Shown here: in pieces, positions 8,367 to 16,594 of the stretch
Layout: each line of letters opens with the position of its first letter
Position numbering within the stretch: position 1 is the stretch's first letter
Assembly (NCBI GenBank): GCA_018061325.1
Contig: JAGOUJ010000011.1
Span: forward strand, 1-35,500
Reading direction: 5' to 3'
From: Gammaproteobacteria bacterium
GTDB lineage: Bacteria > Pseudomonadota > Gammaproteobacteria > UBA6186 > Azoamicaceae
Length of the DNA: 35,500 nt
Translations under genes and position numbers: made by a program
The notes under the pieces: model-generated
Database searches by the model: none
Told to the model about the DNA's origin: nothing
The model's input: the letters and a program-made list of their open reading frames with translations, nothing else

Positions 8367-8689
8367 TTAGTATTGATAATCCACTCACACTTGAAGAAAA
8401 AGTGATCGAAATGTTAAAGACGATTTTCGATCCGGAAATACCGGTAAACATCTATGATTTAGGACTTATTTACGAAATCAAAGTGGGTGAAGAAAAGGCA
8501 AGTGTTCACATTCAAATGACGCTAACCTCGCCCATGTGTCCCGTCGCTCAGACCTTTCCCCAAACGGTTCAAGATGAAATACTAAAAGTAGCTGGGGTAT
8601 CGAATGTGACCGTAGAACTGGTCTGGGATCCACCCTGGACCAAGGATAGGCTTTCAGAAAGCACACAATTACAGTTGAATTTATTGTGA
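8363..8689 (+). CDS. sufT: SufT / DUF59 family Fe-S maturation protein
   Basis: 108 residues. A single DUF59 (MIP18/PaaD-like) domain with the family blocks FDPEIPVNIYDLGLIYEI, MTLTSPMCPVAQ (conserved cysteine) and VELVWDPPWT. Such proteins assist Fe-S cluster delivery to target enzymes; SufT is a common last or near-last gene of SUF operons. It is translationally coupled to sufU by an ATGA overlap. A palindromic repeat that could fold as a terminator begins about 25 nt after its stop. Confidence 0.93.
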   Translation: MISIDNPLTLEEKVIEMLKTIFDPEIPVNIYDLGLIYEIKVGEEKASVHIQMTLTSPMCPVAQTFPQTVQDEILKVAGVSNVTVELVWDPPWTKDRLSESTQLQLNLL

Positions 8690-8711
8690 CATTCACAGCC
8701 CGCACAACCAC

Positions 8712-8754
8712 AAAATCCCCCCGGCTTGCAGCCGGCCCCCTTTTAAAAGGGGGC
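8712..8754. repeat. C/G-rich palindromic repeat, copy 1
   Basis: Layout: AAAATCCCCCC, then the hairpin CCGGCTTGCAGCCGG (8721-8735), then the 18-bp perfect palindrome CCCCCTTTTAAAAGGGGG (8736-8753). An inverted copy lies at 9148-9194. It looks like a dispersed REP-type element; the hairpins may also stop transcription after sufT. Confidence 0.75.
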
Positions 8755-8755
8755 G

Positions 8756-8791
8756 TAAGCTTGAGCAAATACCTAAGCTTGAGCAAATACC
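8756..8791 (+). repeat. tandem 18-bp perfect duplication
   Basis: TAAGCTTGAGCAAATACC occurs twice back to back (8756-8773, 8774-8791), between repeat copy 1 and the Rieske gene. It probably arose by replication slippage. The second copy ends 13 nt before the ATG at 8805. Confidence 0.85.
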
Positions 8792-8804
8792 CTGGTGATC
8801 GCTT

Positions 8805-9122
8805 ATGAGTCTGTGGATCGATATTGCAGAAACAAGCGCCTTTACAGAACATGACCGCAAGGTCATTGAGTATCAGGGACAATCCATATTGGTGCTTAAA
8901 CTCGAGGGGCAATACTATGCCATGGATAATCAATGCACCCACCAAAATTTTCCGCTTGAAGAAGGTGATGTAGAAGATGGGATTCTGACTTGCCCTTATC
9001 ATGGTGCCGCATTCTGTGTACGAACCGGAGCTGTAAAAGCAGCACCCGCCTTTGAAGACCTGCGAACCTACCCTACGCGTGTCGAAAAAGGTATGGTACA
9101 ATTCTCCCCAGATCTAAATTAA
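8805..9122 (+). CDS. Rieske [2Fe-2S] ferredoxin (non-haem oxygenase type)
   Basis: 105 residues, one Rieske domain. The ligands are CTH in MDNQCTHQNFP and C..H in LTCPYHGAAFC, so both Cys-x-His pairs are present; the sequence resembles small-subunit NirD and ferredoxins of ring-hydroxylating oxygenases. No signal peptide or anchor, so it is a soluble electron carrier. Similar genes often close SUF operons in gammaproteobacteria, where the role is unsettled. Here 115 nt holding a hairpin repeat and an 18-bp duplication separate it from sufT, and an inverted copy of the repeat follows it. Its transcription with the suf genes is therefore uncertain. Confidence 0.9.
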   Translation: MSLWIDIAETSAFTEHDRKVIEYQGQSILVLKLEGQYYAMDNQCTHQNFPLEEGDVEDGILTCPYHGAAFCVRTGAVKAAPAFEDLRTYPTRVEKGMVQFSPDLN

Positions 9123-9147
9123 CCTTATAAAAAATGATGACTCCAAT

Positions 9148-9194
9148 GCCCCTTTTTCAAAAGGGGGCCGCCCGCAAGGGCGGGGGGATTTTTA
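9148..9194. repeat. C/G-rich palindromic repeat, copy 2 (inverted)
   Basis: On the minus strand it reads like copy 1 at 8712-8754: AAAAATCCCCCC, a GC hairpin (CCGCCC..GGGCGG), then CCCCCTTTTG and a mirrored arm. It ends immediately before the proS ribosome site AGGAG, so it forms part of the proS leader. Confidence 0.75.
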
Positions 9195-9203
9195 GGAGTA
9201 GCC

Positions 9204-10928
9204 GTGCGTATTTCAAACACTTTGTACAGTACCCTTAAAGAATCGCCCTCAGAGGCTGAAATCATGAGCCATAAACTCATGATCCGCGCTGGGTTAATCC
9301 GAAAACTGGGTTCAGGACTCTACACCTGGTTACCCATGGGCTTAAGGGTGCTACGCAAAGTCGAAGCCATTATACGCGAGGAAATGCAAACAGTGGGTGC
9401 CCAGGAAATTTTAATGCCTGTGGTGCAACCCGCCGAATTATGGAAAGAAACGGAACGTTGGGATGCTTATGGTCCTTTATTACTCAAAATGCAAGATAGG
9501 CAAAAACGCTCTTTTTGTGTAGGCCCTACCCACGAAGAAGTGGTCACCGATTTAGCACGACGCGAATTCAAAAGTTATAAACAACTACCCTGTATTCTGT
9601 ATCAAATACAAGTAAAATTTCGGGATGAGATTCGTCCTCGTTTTGGGGTGATGCGTGCACGCGAATTTGTGATGAAAGATGCCTATTCTTTTGATTTAAG
9701 TATCGAAGATCTTAAAAAAACTTATGGTCATATGCATAAAGCCTACCATACGATTTTTGAGCGCTTAGGACTTCAATTTCGTGCGGTGCTCGCCGATAGC
9801 GGCAATATTGGTGGCAGTGTCTCGCACGAATTTCATGTACTGGCAGACTCTGGCGAAGACTTACTCGCCTACAGCGATGGTAGCGATTATGCGGCCAATG
9901 TAGAATTAGCCACACACTTGGTTTCCAGCGATCCAAGACCTGCCCCCACCAAAGAACGCTCTTTGACAAATGATGCGGGCATAGCGTCTATGAAATCCGT
10001 AGAAGAACAGACTGCGTATTTCAGCATCCAACCTCAAGCTATGTTGAAAACACTGATTGTTAAAGGTGCCACCCCAGAACATCCTTTTGTTGCGCTCTTA
10101 ATCCGAGGTGATCATCAACTCAACCCTTTAAAAGCTGAAAAGCATCCTTTGGTTGCCTCTCCACTGATGATGGCTGAACCCACCGATTTAGAGACTATCG
10201 CACACTGCGGCCCTGGTTTTGTAGGACCTATAGACCTAGCCATTCCTCAAATAGCTGATCATGATGTGGCTTTCATGTCCGATTTTTGCTGTGGTGCCAA
10301 TGCCAATGATTCTCATCATCATGGTATCAATTGGGATAGAGATTGCCCGCTGCCAGAGCTTATAGATTTACGCTTTGTACAAGAAGGCGATCGCAGCCCC
10401 GATGGAGCTGGTTATTTACGCTTTACCCGTGGGATTGAAGTGGGACATATTTTTCAACTGGGCCAGAAATACAGTCAACCCATGAAAGCCAGTGTTTTGG
10501 ATGAACAAGGTAAGGCGCAATATCTGAATATGGGGTGTTATGGCATTGGTGTTTCAAGAATTGTGGGTGGGGCTATTGAGCAAAATCATGATGCACGCGG
10601 GATTGTATGGCCACCCGCGCTAGCACCTTTCCAGGTTATTTTACTGCCCATTCAGTATTATCGTTCTGAAACCGTTCAAGCTGCTACGGACTCGCTCTAC
10701 CAATCATTGATGAATGCGGGTATCGAAGTCTTATTAGATGATCGTGAAGAACGTTTAGGGGTGATGCTGGCGGATTCTGAACTGATTGGTATTCCCCACC
10801 AGATTATTATTGGCGATAAAAATCTCTTAGAAGGCTGCGTAGAATATAAAGCAAGAAACGATGCTCTCAGCCTCAGTCAACGCGTAAACCAAAATCAAAT
10901 TGTTTCCTTCTTAAAAGCGTTGCTTTAA
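9204..10928 (+). CDS. proS: prolyl-tRNA synthetase
   Basis: 574 residues, full length for the bacterial type. Charges tRNA-Pro. The class II catalytic core has motif 1 around GLRVLRKVE, motif 2 with FRDEIRPRFGVMRAREFVMKD and motif 3 with CYGIGVSRIVGG. Between motifs 2 and 3 is the INS editing domain, with CGPGFVGPIDLAIPQ and FCCGANANDSHH, which hydrolyses Ala-tRNA-Pro. The C-terminal anticodon-binding domain follows (LLDDREERLGVMLADSELIG). The GTG start at 9204 gives the family N-terminus MRISNTLYSTLKE, with AGGAG 6 nt upstream. No proline T-box or other riboswitch is seen, only the repeat. Confidence 0.97.
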   Translation: MRISNTLYSTLKESPSEAEIMSHKLMIRAGLIRKLGSGLYTWLPMGLRVLRKVEAIIREEMQTVGAQEILMPVVQPAELWKETERWDAYGPLLLKMQDRQKRSFCVGPTHEEVVTDLARREFKSYKQLPCILYQIQVKFRDEIRPRFGVMRAREFVMKDAYSFDLSIEDLKKTYGHMHKAYHTIFERLGLQFRAVLADSGNIGGSVSHEFHVLADSGEDLLAYSDGSDYAANVELATHLVSSDPRPAPTKERSLTNDAGIASMKSVEEQTAYFSIQPQAMLKTLIVKGATPEHPFVALLIRGDHQLNPLKAEKHPLVASPLMMAEPTDLETIAHCGPGFVGPIDLAIPQIADHDVAFMSDFCCGANANDSHHHGINWDRDCPLPELIDLRFVQEGDRSPDGAGYLRFTRGIEVGHIFQLGQKYSQPMKASVLDEQGKAQYLNMGCYGIGVSRIVGGAIEQNHDARGIVWPPALAPFQVILLPIQYYRSETVQAATDSLYQSLMNAGIEVLLDDREERLGVMLADSELIGIPHQIIIGDKNLLEGCVEYKARNDALSLSQRVNQNQIVSFLKALL

Positions 10929-11049
10929 GCAGATATACACCTAAAAACGGTTCATAGGGTTGATATAAAGTTTCTTTAAAAACTTGATTTTTACCTGAGG
11001 GTCATGCTACCCTTTTTCAAAATAATTCTAACGATGAGAGATAGACCTT

Positions 11050-11473
11050 ATGTTGACGTATCAAACGATGAATACAGCCTCACACCATGGGGAAAGAACT
11101 ATTGAAAAAGATATTTTTCCACATTTCTTTAAATTACAAAAAGGAAATAGTACGATCTACCTGCTTGGAACCAATCATATGCTTTTTTTAGAAGATATTC
11201 CTAAGTGGGCATTAGCAATCATAAAGGATCAATTAGAAAAATCAGAACGAGTTTTTGTAGAGGCTGCTCCTCCTAAAAAAACCCTTCAACAATTGAAGAG
11301 TGAGGGTTTTTTTGAACAAGATGGATTTCATAAGCAATCTCTCTCTATAACAGATCCCTTGGTATCCTGTGAAGAAATACTTAGTAGAGCTGCTCATTCA
11401 CCAAGAAAAAAGTAAGGGCTCTAAAGCCTTAGTCAAAGACCTCAGTCTTATGTTAGGATCCGGTTTTATTTAG
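11050..11473 (+). pseudogene. TraB/GumN-family remnant
   Basis: The frame from 11050 ends at 11415 and carries only the N-terminal signature of the TraB/GumN (erythromycin-esterase-like, Tiki) family: FFKLQKGNSTIYLLGTNH followed by SERVFVEA. Full members are about 280-300 residues with a second GxxH/ExxN half, which is missing. A shifted frame from 11369 to 11473 encodes a protein-like stretch (KKYLVELLIHQEKSKG) before its own stop, so a frameshift plus truncation is likely. There is no intact continuation before the transporter at 11492. The region is more AT-rich than its neighbours. Family members are putative metal-dependent proteases; this copy is probably dead. Confidence 0.55.
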
Positions 11474-11491
11474 CGTAGATGAGTAAGAGTT

Positions 11492-12442
11492 ATGCTGCTA
11501 ACAGCTTTATTGTATGCACTGTTCGCCAGTCTCTTTAGCCTTAGCAAAGAGACCCTAAACCATTGTGAGCCCTTTTTCTTAATTGGCTCTCGCATGGCTT
11601 TTGCAGGCTTGCTCCTGCTTGCCCACCAATGGATCTATAATCGCAAAGCCTTTCGTTTTAGCCCAAGCCATATTGCCTATCTCTTTTTTCTGGGTTTTTT
11701 AAATATCTATATTACGAATGTGGCAGAAATCTGGGGGATCCAACACATGGCCTCCTCCAAAGCTTGCCTCATTTATAGCCTATCGCCCTTTCTATCCGCC
11801 GCAGTGGCTTTTGTACTCCTTCGAGAACGCCTCACCCCTAAAAAGTGGGTAGGTCTACTGGTAGGCTTTATGGGTCTTATTCCCGTGTTTATTATTCAAG
11901 CCCCCACCGAAATGCCCATCCATGAACTAGTACGGATATCTTCTGCAGAATTGTCGTTGCTTATTGCCGTGCTCGGCAGTGTGTGTGGCTGGATTATCCT
12001 AAAGAAACTCATCAGCGAATATAAAGATTCTCCGCTGATGGCCAATGGCATTGGCATGAGCCTAGGTGGCATCATGGCCCTGTTGCATTCCTATGTAGCG
12101 GGAGAATCTTGGAACCCACTACCGATCACTAACCTACAACCCTTTCTGCAAAACACTATCTTGATGTGCCTGATTTCAAATATCGTGTGCTATAACCTTT
12201 ATGGTTATCTGCTCAAACGCTATAGCGCAACCTTTATGTCTTTAGCGGGTCTTATTACGCCCTTTTTCGCCGCATTCTTTGGTTGGTATTTCTTAGGTGA
12301 AGCTATTACCTGGCATTATTTTACAGCGATCAGTATTTTTGGTGTGGGATTGCTTCTGTTTTATCAGGAAGAATTACGTGTCAACCAAAAAACAGAAACG
12401 ATTGAAAATGCGCTATCTATGCCTCAAGAAGTGATGGAATAG
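11492..12442 (+). CDS. DMT-superfamily (EamA) transporter
   Basis: 316 residues with about ten hydrophobic segments in two EamA halves. The first runs from LLTALLYALFASLFSLSKETL to FMGLIPVFII and includes ACLIYSLSPFLSAAVAFVLLRERLT, a typical EamA helix pair. The second ends with TFMSLAGLITPFFAAFFGWYFLGE. It is an inner-membrane exporter or permease for small metabolites; the substrate cannot be predicted. The hydrophilic tail after residue 295 is short. Its stop is 3 nt from the convergent ATPase stop, and no terminator separates them. Confidence 0.88.
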   Translation: MLLTALLYALFASLFSLSKETLNHCEPFFLIGSRMAFAGLLLLAHQWIYNRKAFRFSPSHIAYLFFLGFLNIYITNVAEIWGIQHMASSKACLIYSLSPFLSAAVAFVLLRERLTPKKWVGLLVGFMGLIPVFIIQAPTEMPIHELVRISSAELSLLIAVLGSVCGWIILKKLISEYKDSPLMANGIGMSLGGIMALLHSYVAGESWNPLPITNLQPFLQNTILMCLISNIVCYNLYGYLLKRYSATFMSLAGLITPFFAAFFGWYFLGEAITWHYFTAISIFGVGLLLFYQEELRVNQKTETIENALSMPQEVME

Positions 12443-12445
12443 TCC

Positions 12446-13624
12446 TCAGATAAATTGTGCCAAAGGGGTTTTTAGAAATACATCTAAAGGGATCCCCCCT
12501 GTTCCCACCAACAGAATACTATTGGGAGAAAAATGTTTTGCAAAAGTCGTCATGCCCGATAGTCTTTTTATAGAGCTACCACTTTTTACTTCAATGGCAA
12601 CTAATTTTTCCTTGATTTTTACAATAAAATCGACTTCTTGATTGTTTTCTCTCCAGTAGAAAATCTCCATTTTTGAATCCATTAAAAGACTTGCTCCAAT
12701 AGCACTTTCTACTAGACGCCCCTTAAATTCTGGATTGTTCATGGTTGCAATAAATCCACTATGATAGACACTCGTCATCAATGCCGTATTATAAACTTGA
12801 AATTTTGGCGAACTTTGGCGTTGACGAATTTTTTCATTCGAAAACTTAGCTAACCCTCTAAGAACACCTGCCTTCTCTAACAACTCAAGATAATGCGCAA
12901 GCGTTGTGGTATTGCCACAATCCTGCATCTGACCCAGCATTTTATTATAGGAAAGAATCTGCCCAGAATACATACAACCCAAATGAAATAATTGGCGTAA
13001 TAACGCCGGTTTATGGACAATAAATTGTGAGAGAATATCCCGACTCACAACAGGTTCGATAATGGAATCCTGCATGTAGGCCAAAAAACGGTCTTCATCA
13101 TGACGGTAGACTAAAGCACCTGGATAAGCACCAAAATATAAATACTCGTCCAGCGATAGATCAAAAGCATCTTGGCACTCTGCAAAAGACCAATGCGGCA
13201 CATGTATAATCTCATAGCGACCTGCCATACTTTCTGTAAGGCCACGACTTAATAATAAAGAGGAAGATCCCAACAAAAGCACTTTCAAAGGCCTTGCCTT
13301 AATGGTATCTTCATCCCATAAACGCTTCACACGCTCGGACCAATTTTCGATTTTTTGAATTTCATCAATCACTAAAATGACGCCTTGGGGATGTTCCAGC
13401 GCACGCGCTCTTGCCAAAGCCCATTGTTGATCAATCCAATTAACCGTAAATCCACTTTCAGCGACCATTTGTATATAGGGTTGGGATAGCTTAAGCAGCG
13501 CCTGTGTTGAAAGGGTTGTTTTACCCACTTGCCTTGCACCTGAGAGAATTTGCATTTTCCCTCTGGGCTCTATAAGGCGATTAACTAACACCTTCAGAAT
13601 AGGTCTTTCAAAAGTCGGATTCAC
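12446..13624 (-). CDS. AAA_14 / DUF4143 ATP-binding protein
   Basis: 392 residues from the GTG at 13624, preceded by a G-rich ribosome site (GAGGGGGGG) in a run of eight Gs; a TTG at 13651 would add 9 residues. Walker A GARQVGKTT is at 29-37, Walker B is VILVIDEIQK, sensor-like LLLGSSSLLLSRG follows, and the C-terminal DUF4143 part contains FYWRENNQEVDFIV and AIEVKSG. The last two resemble the PD-(D/E)xK nuclease-like fold common in this family. The family is abundant in archaea and bacteria, spreads horizontally and has no settled function. It is isolated here, between a transporter and uppP on the minus strand, near a toxin-antitoxin pair. Confidence 0.85.
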   Translation of the reverse strand: MNPTFERPILKVLVNRLIEPRGKMQILSGARQVGKTTLSTQALLKLSQPYIQMVAESGFTVNWIDQQWALARARALEHPQGVILVIDEIQKIENWSERVKRLWDEDTIKARPLKVLLLGSSSLLLSRGLTESMAGRYEIIHVPHWSFAECQDAFDLSLDEYLYFGAYPGALVYRHDEDRFLAYMQDSIIEPVVSRDILSQFIVHKPALLRQLFHLGCMYSGQILSYNKMLGQMQDCGNTTTLAHYLELLEKAGVLRGLAKFSNEKIRQRQSSPKFQVYNTALMTSVYHSGFIATMNNPEFKGRLVESAIGASLLMDSKMEIFYWRENNQEVDFIVKIKEKLVAIEVKSGSSIKRLSGMTTFAKHFSPNSILLVGTGGIPLDVFLKTPLAQFI

Positions 13625-13703
13625 GTGTACCCCCCCCTCTATCGAAGACAAAAAAATGATTTGCTCAGTGTAGCTCGATAATTTACTTAATACAATGAGT
13701 AAA

Positions 13704-14522
13704 TCAATGATTGCCGTAGCAATATAATAAAGCTGTGCCTAAACACAGGCGATAGCACACAAAGGGAAAAAGCCCCACACGGTTTAGTAGTTTCAGAAAA
13801 TAATGAATACAGGCATAACCGCTTAAACCTGCAATACAGGCACCTATCATTAAGGGCTGCCAATCGATAAGACCACCCTGCTTATACAGGTTGATAACCT
13901 CTAAACCCGCGGCTAACACAATTACGGGAATCGATAGTAAAAAAGAAAAGCGCGCAGCGAATTCGGGGGTTAACCCAAGCATTAATCCAACCGTTAAAGT
14001 AACACCTGAACGTGAAGTGCCTGGAATAAGGGCTAGGGCCTGGCCTAAGCCAATCGCCACAGCATCACCCCATCTAAAACGCTTAAAGGTTCTTTGCTTA
14101 GCACCTAGCCTATCGGCCACCCATAATAATAATCCAAAGCCTAGGGTTGAATAAGCAATCACCAAGGGAGAACGTAAATGCGTTTCTATTAAACCCTTAA
14201 AGGCTAGACCACAAAGACCCACTGGTATGGTCGCTAAAACAATAGACCAGGCTATTTTCGACTCTGTTTTAGCTTTTGTATTCATCGGCTGCCCTATTAA
14301 GACACCCACACCGTGCTTGCAAAGGGACAGCAGATCCTGACGAAAATACAACAGCACTGCAAACAAGGTGCCTACATGCACGGCAATATCAAAAGCTAAA
14401 CCTTGATCCACCCATCCAAAAAGCTTAGGCATTAAAATAAGGTGTGCAGAGCTTGAAACGGGTAGGAATTCGGTAAGCCCTTGTACAATGGCCAATACAC
14501 AGATTTGCAAGTTTTCTAGCAT
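13704..14522 (-). CDS. uppP: undecaprenyl-diphosphatase (BacA family)
   Basis: 272 residues, the normal length. An integral membrane enzyme that removes a phosphate from undecaprenyl pyrophosphate, recycling the lipid carrier of peptidoglycan synthesis. The N-terminal active-site segment QGLTEFLPVSSSAHL holds Q14, E18 and H27, and the second motif PGTSRSGVT contains the catalytic arginine. Several hydrophobic helices follow. It starts 132 nt from the divergent antitoxin gene and links functionally to the dcw cluster elsewhere in the window. Confidence 0.96.
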   Translation of the reverse strand: MLENLQICVLAIVQGLTEFLPVSSSAHLILMPKLFGWVDQGLAFDIAVHVGTLFAVLLYFRQDLLSLCKHGVGVLIGQPMNTKAKTESKIAWSIVLATIPVGLCGLAFKGLIETHLRSPLVIAYSTLGFGLLLWVADRLGAKQRTFKRFRWGDAVAIGLGQALALIPGTSRSGVTLTVGLMLGLTPEFAARFSFLLSIPVIVLAAGLEVINLYKQGGLIDWQPLMIGACIAGLSGYACIHYFLKLLNRVGLFPFVCYRLCLGTALLYCYGNH

Positions 14523-14610
14523 TTTAGGGGTCCTATCTCATGAATAACCAAAAAACCCAGTGTAGCATTACCTTATAAAGTCTTAAGAGCCTATTGAAAA
14601 ACCCCATTTT

Positions 14611-14639
14611 TTGAACTAGACTAAACTAAGTCTGTTTAA
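14611..14639 (+). promoter_or_regulatory. candidate operator/promoter of the toxin-antitoxin operon
   Basis: TTGAAC (14611-14616) is a -35-like box, with GTTTAA 17 nt later. Between them an inverted repeat AGACT..AGTCT (14618-14633) has a 6-nt centre. Phd-type antitoxins usually repress their own promoter through such palindromes. The core resembles the GACTAAA site ahead of the SUF regulator. Confidence 0.35.
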
Positions 14640-14654
14640 AAAAGGTGCAGGTTT

Positions 14655-14890
14655 ATGAAAATGACGAATATACATGCTGCCAAATCACAGCTATCCAAAT
14701 TTGTTGAGCTCGCTTCTCAAGGTGAAGAGATTATTATCTGCAAAGCGGGCAAACCCATGGCCAAATTAATCAAATTTCAAAATAGCACGCAAGGCAGAAT
14801 ACCCGATTGTTTGAAAGGTAAAATTGTGATACATAAAGATTTTGATGAATTACCGCCTGACATACTCGCTGCTTTTAAAGGGGAAAATCC

Positions 14891-14894
<4 letters not shown>
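14655..14894 (+). CDS. Phd/YefM-family antitoxin
   Basis: 79 residues. The N-terminal part MTNIHAAKSQLSKFVELASQGEEIIICKAGKPMAKL is the DNA-binding fold of Phd/YefM antitoxins, with the usual I-x-x-AK-x-x-LS-x-LV-like pattern. The C-terminal tail (IVIHKDFDELPPDILAAFKG) would wrap the toxin, and its DELP..ILAAF ending is typical of antitoxins paired with VapC-like PIN toxins. AAAGGTGCAGG precedes the ATG. Its stop overlaps the toxin start by 4 nt, so the two are translated together. The antitoxin binds the toxin and, with it, the operon's own promoter. Confidence 0.88.
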
Positions 14895-15891
<997 letters not shown>

Positions 15892-15897
15892 TATTTT

Positions 15898-16593
15898 TTA
15901 TAAATCCAAAACTTCTTTCACAAAAGGAATGGTTAAGCGTCTTTGTGCTTTGAGCGAAGCTTTATCTAAAATGTCTAGTCTTGAGAAAAGTTGGGTCATA
16001 TCACGTGGACAATGGTTTAAAAGAAAACGTGCCACGGTTTCATTTAAGACTAAACCTCTTTTCAACGCACGCAGTTTTAAGGCTTGTTCTTTTTGAAGAT
16101 CGTCTAAAGGTTCTAAGACATAACATAAACCCGAAGACAAACGCGATTGTAAATCGGGCAGCGAGAGGGTTAAATCTTTAGGCCGCAGACGGGCTGAGAC
16201 CAATAAAAAATGTCCCTTTAAACGAATGGCATTAAACAAATGAAAGAGTGCTTCCTCCCACGCTTTATTGCCTGCAATCTGATCGATATCATCGATACAA
16301 ATAAGCGCTACATCCTCTATACCCTTCAGTGCCTCCGTATGAAAAGTATGTGGTTGATGCAAAGGTAAGTACATCGCTGATTGGCCTCTTTTAGAAGCCG
16401 CCTGACAGACTGCCTGTAAAAGATGCGTTTTTCCCGAAGCCGCTGATCCACTCAAATACACAAAGGGCTCACCGTCTAAAACAGCCATACGCTCTAAGCG
16501 ATGTACGATTTCTGCATGAGTGCCTTCATCATAAAAATTATCGAAGGTTGCATCATCCCTTAACTGAAAGCTTAAAGCTAATTGGTCTAACAT
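15898..16593 (-). CDS. hda: DnaA regulatory inactivator Hda
   Basis: 231 residues. A DnaA-like AAA+ protein that, with the sliding clamp, promotes ATP hydrolysis by DnaA to prevent re-initiation. The N-terminal QLALSF at residues 4-9 is the clamp-binding motif. A Walker A loop GSAASGKTHLLQA, Walker B CIDDIDQIAG and a sensor II helix near RDMTQLFSRLDILDKASL follow. It lacks the DnaA DNA-binding domain. The start codon is one base after the DUF2066 gene's stop, so the two form one operon, a pairing seen across gammaproteobacteria. Confidence 0.94.
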   Translation of the reverse strand: MLDQLALSFQLRDDATFDNFYDEGTHAEIVHRLERMAVLDGEPFVYLSGSAASGKTHLLQAVCQAASKRGQSAMYLPLHQPHTFHTEALKGIEDVALICIDDIDQIAGNKAWEEALFHLFNAIRLKGHFLLVSARLRPKDLTLSLPDLQSRLSSGLCYVLEPLDDLQKEQALKLRALKRGLVLNETVARFLLNHCPRDMTQLFSRLDILDKASLKAQRRLTIPFVKEVLDL

Positions 16594-16594
16594 T

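Noticed and set aside
8478-9101. 207-codon minus-strand frame across sufT, the repeat and the Rieske gene
   Set aside because: It is antisense to two well supported genes and passes through the palindromic repeat and the 18-bp duplication; its translation shows no domain.
10929-11049. Possible proS terminator (AAGTTT..AAACTT hairpin near 10970-10987)
   Set aside because: The stem is short and all AT with a poor T-tract, so it is too weak to list as a feature.
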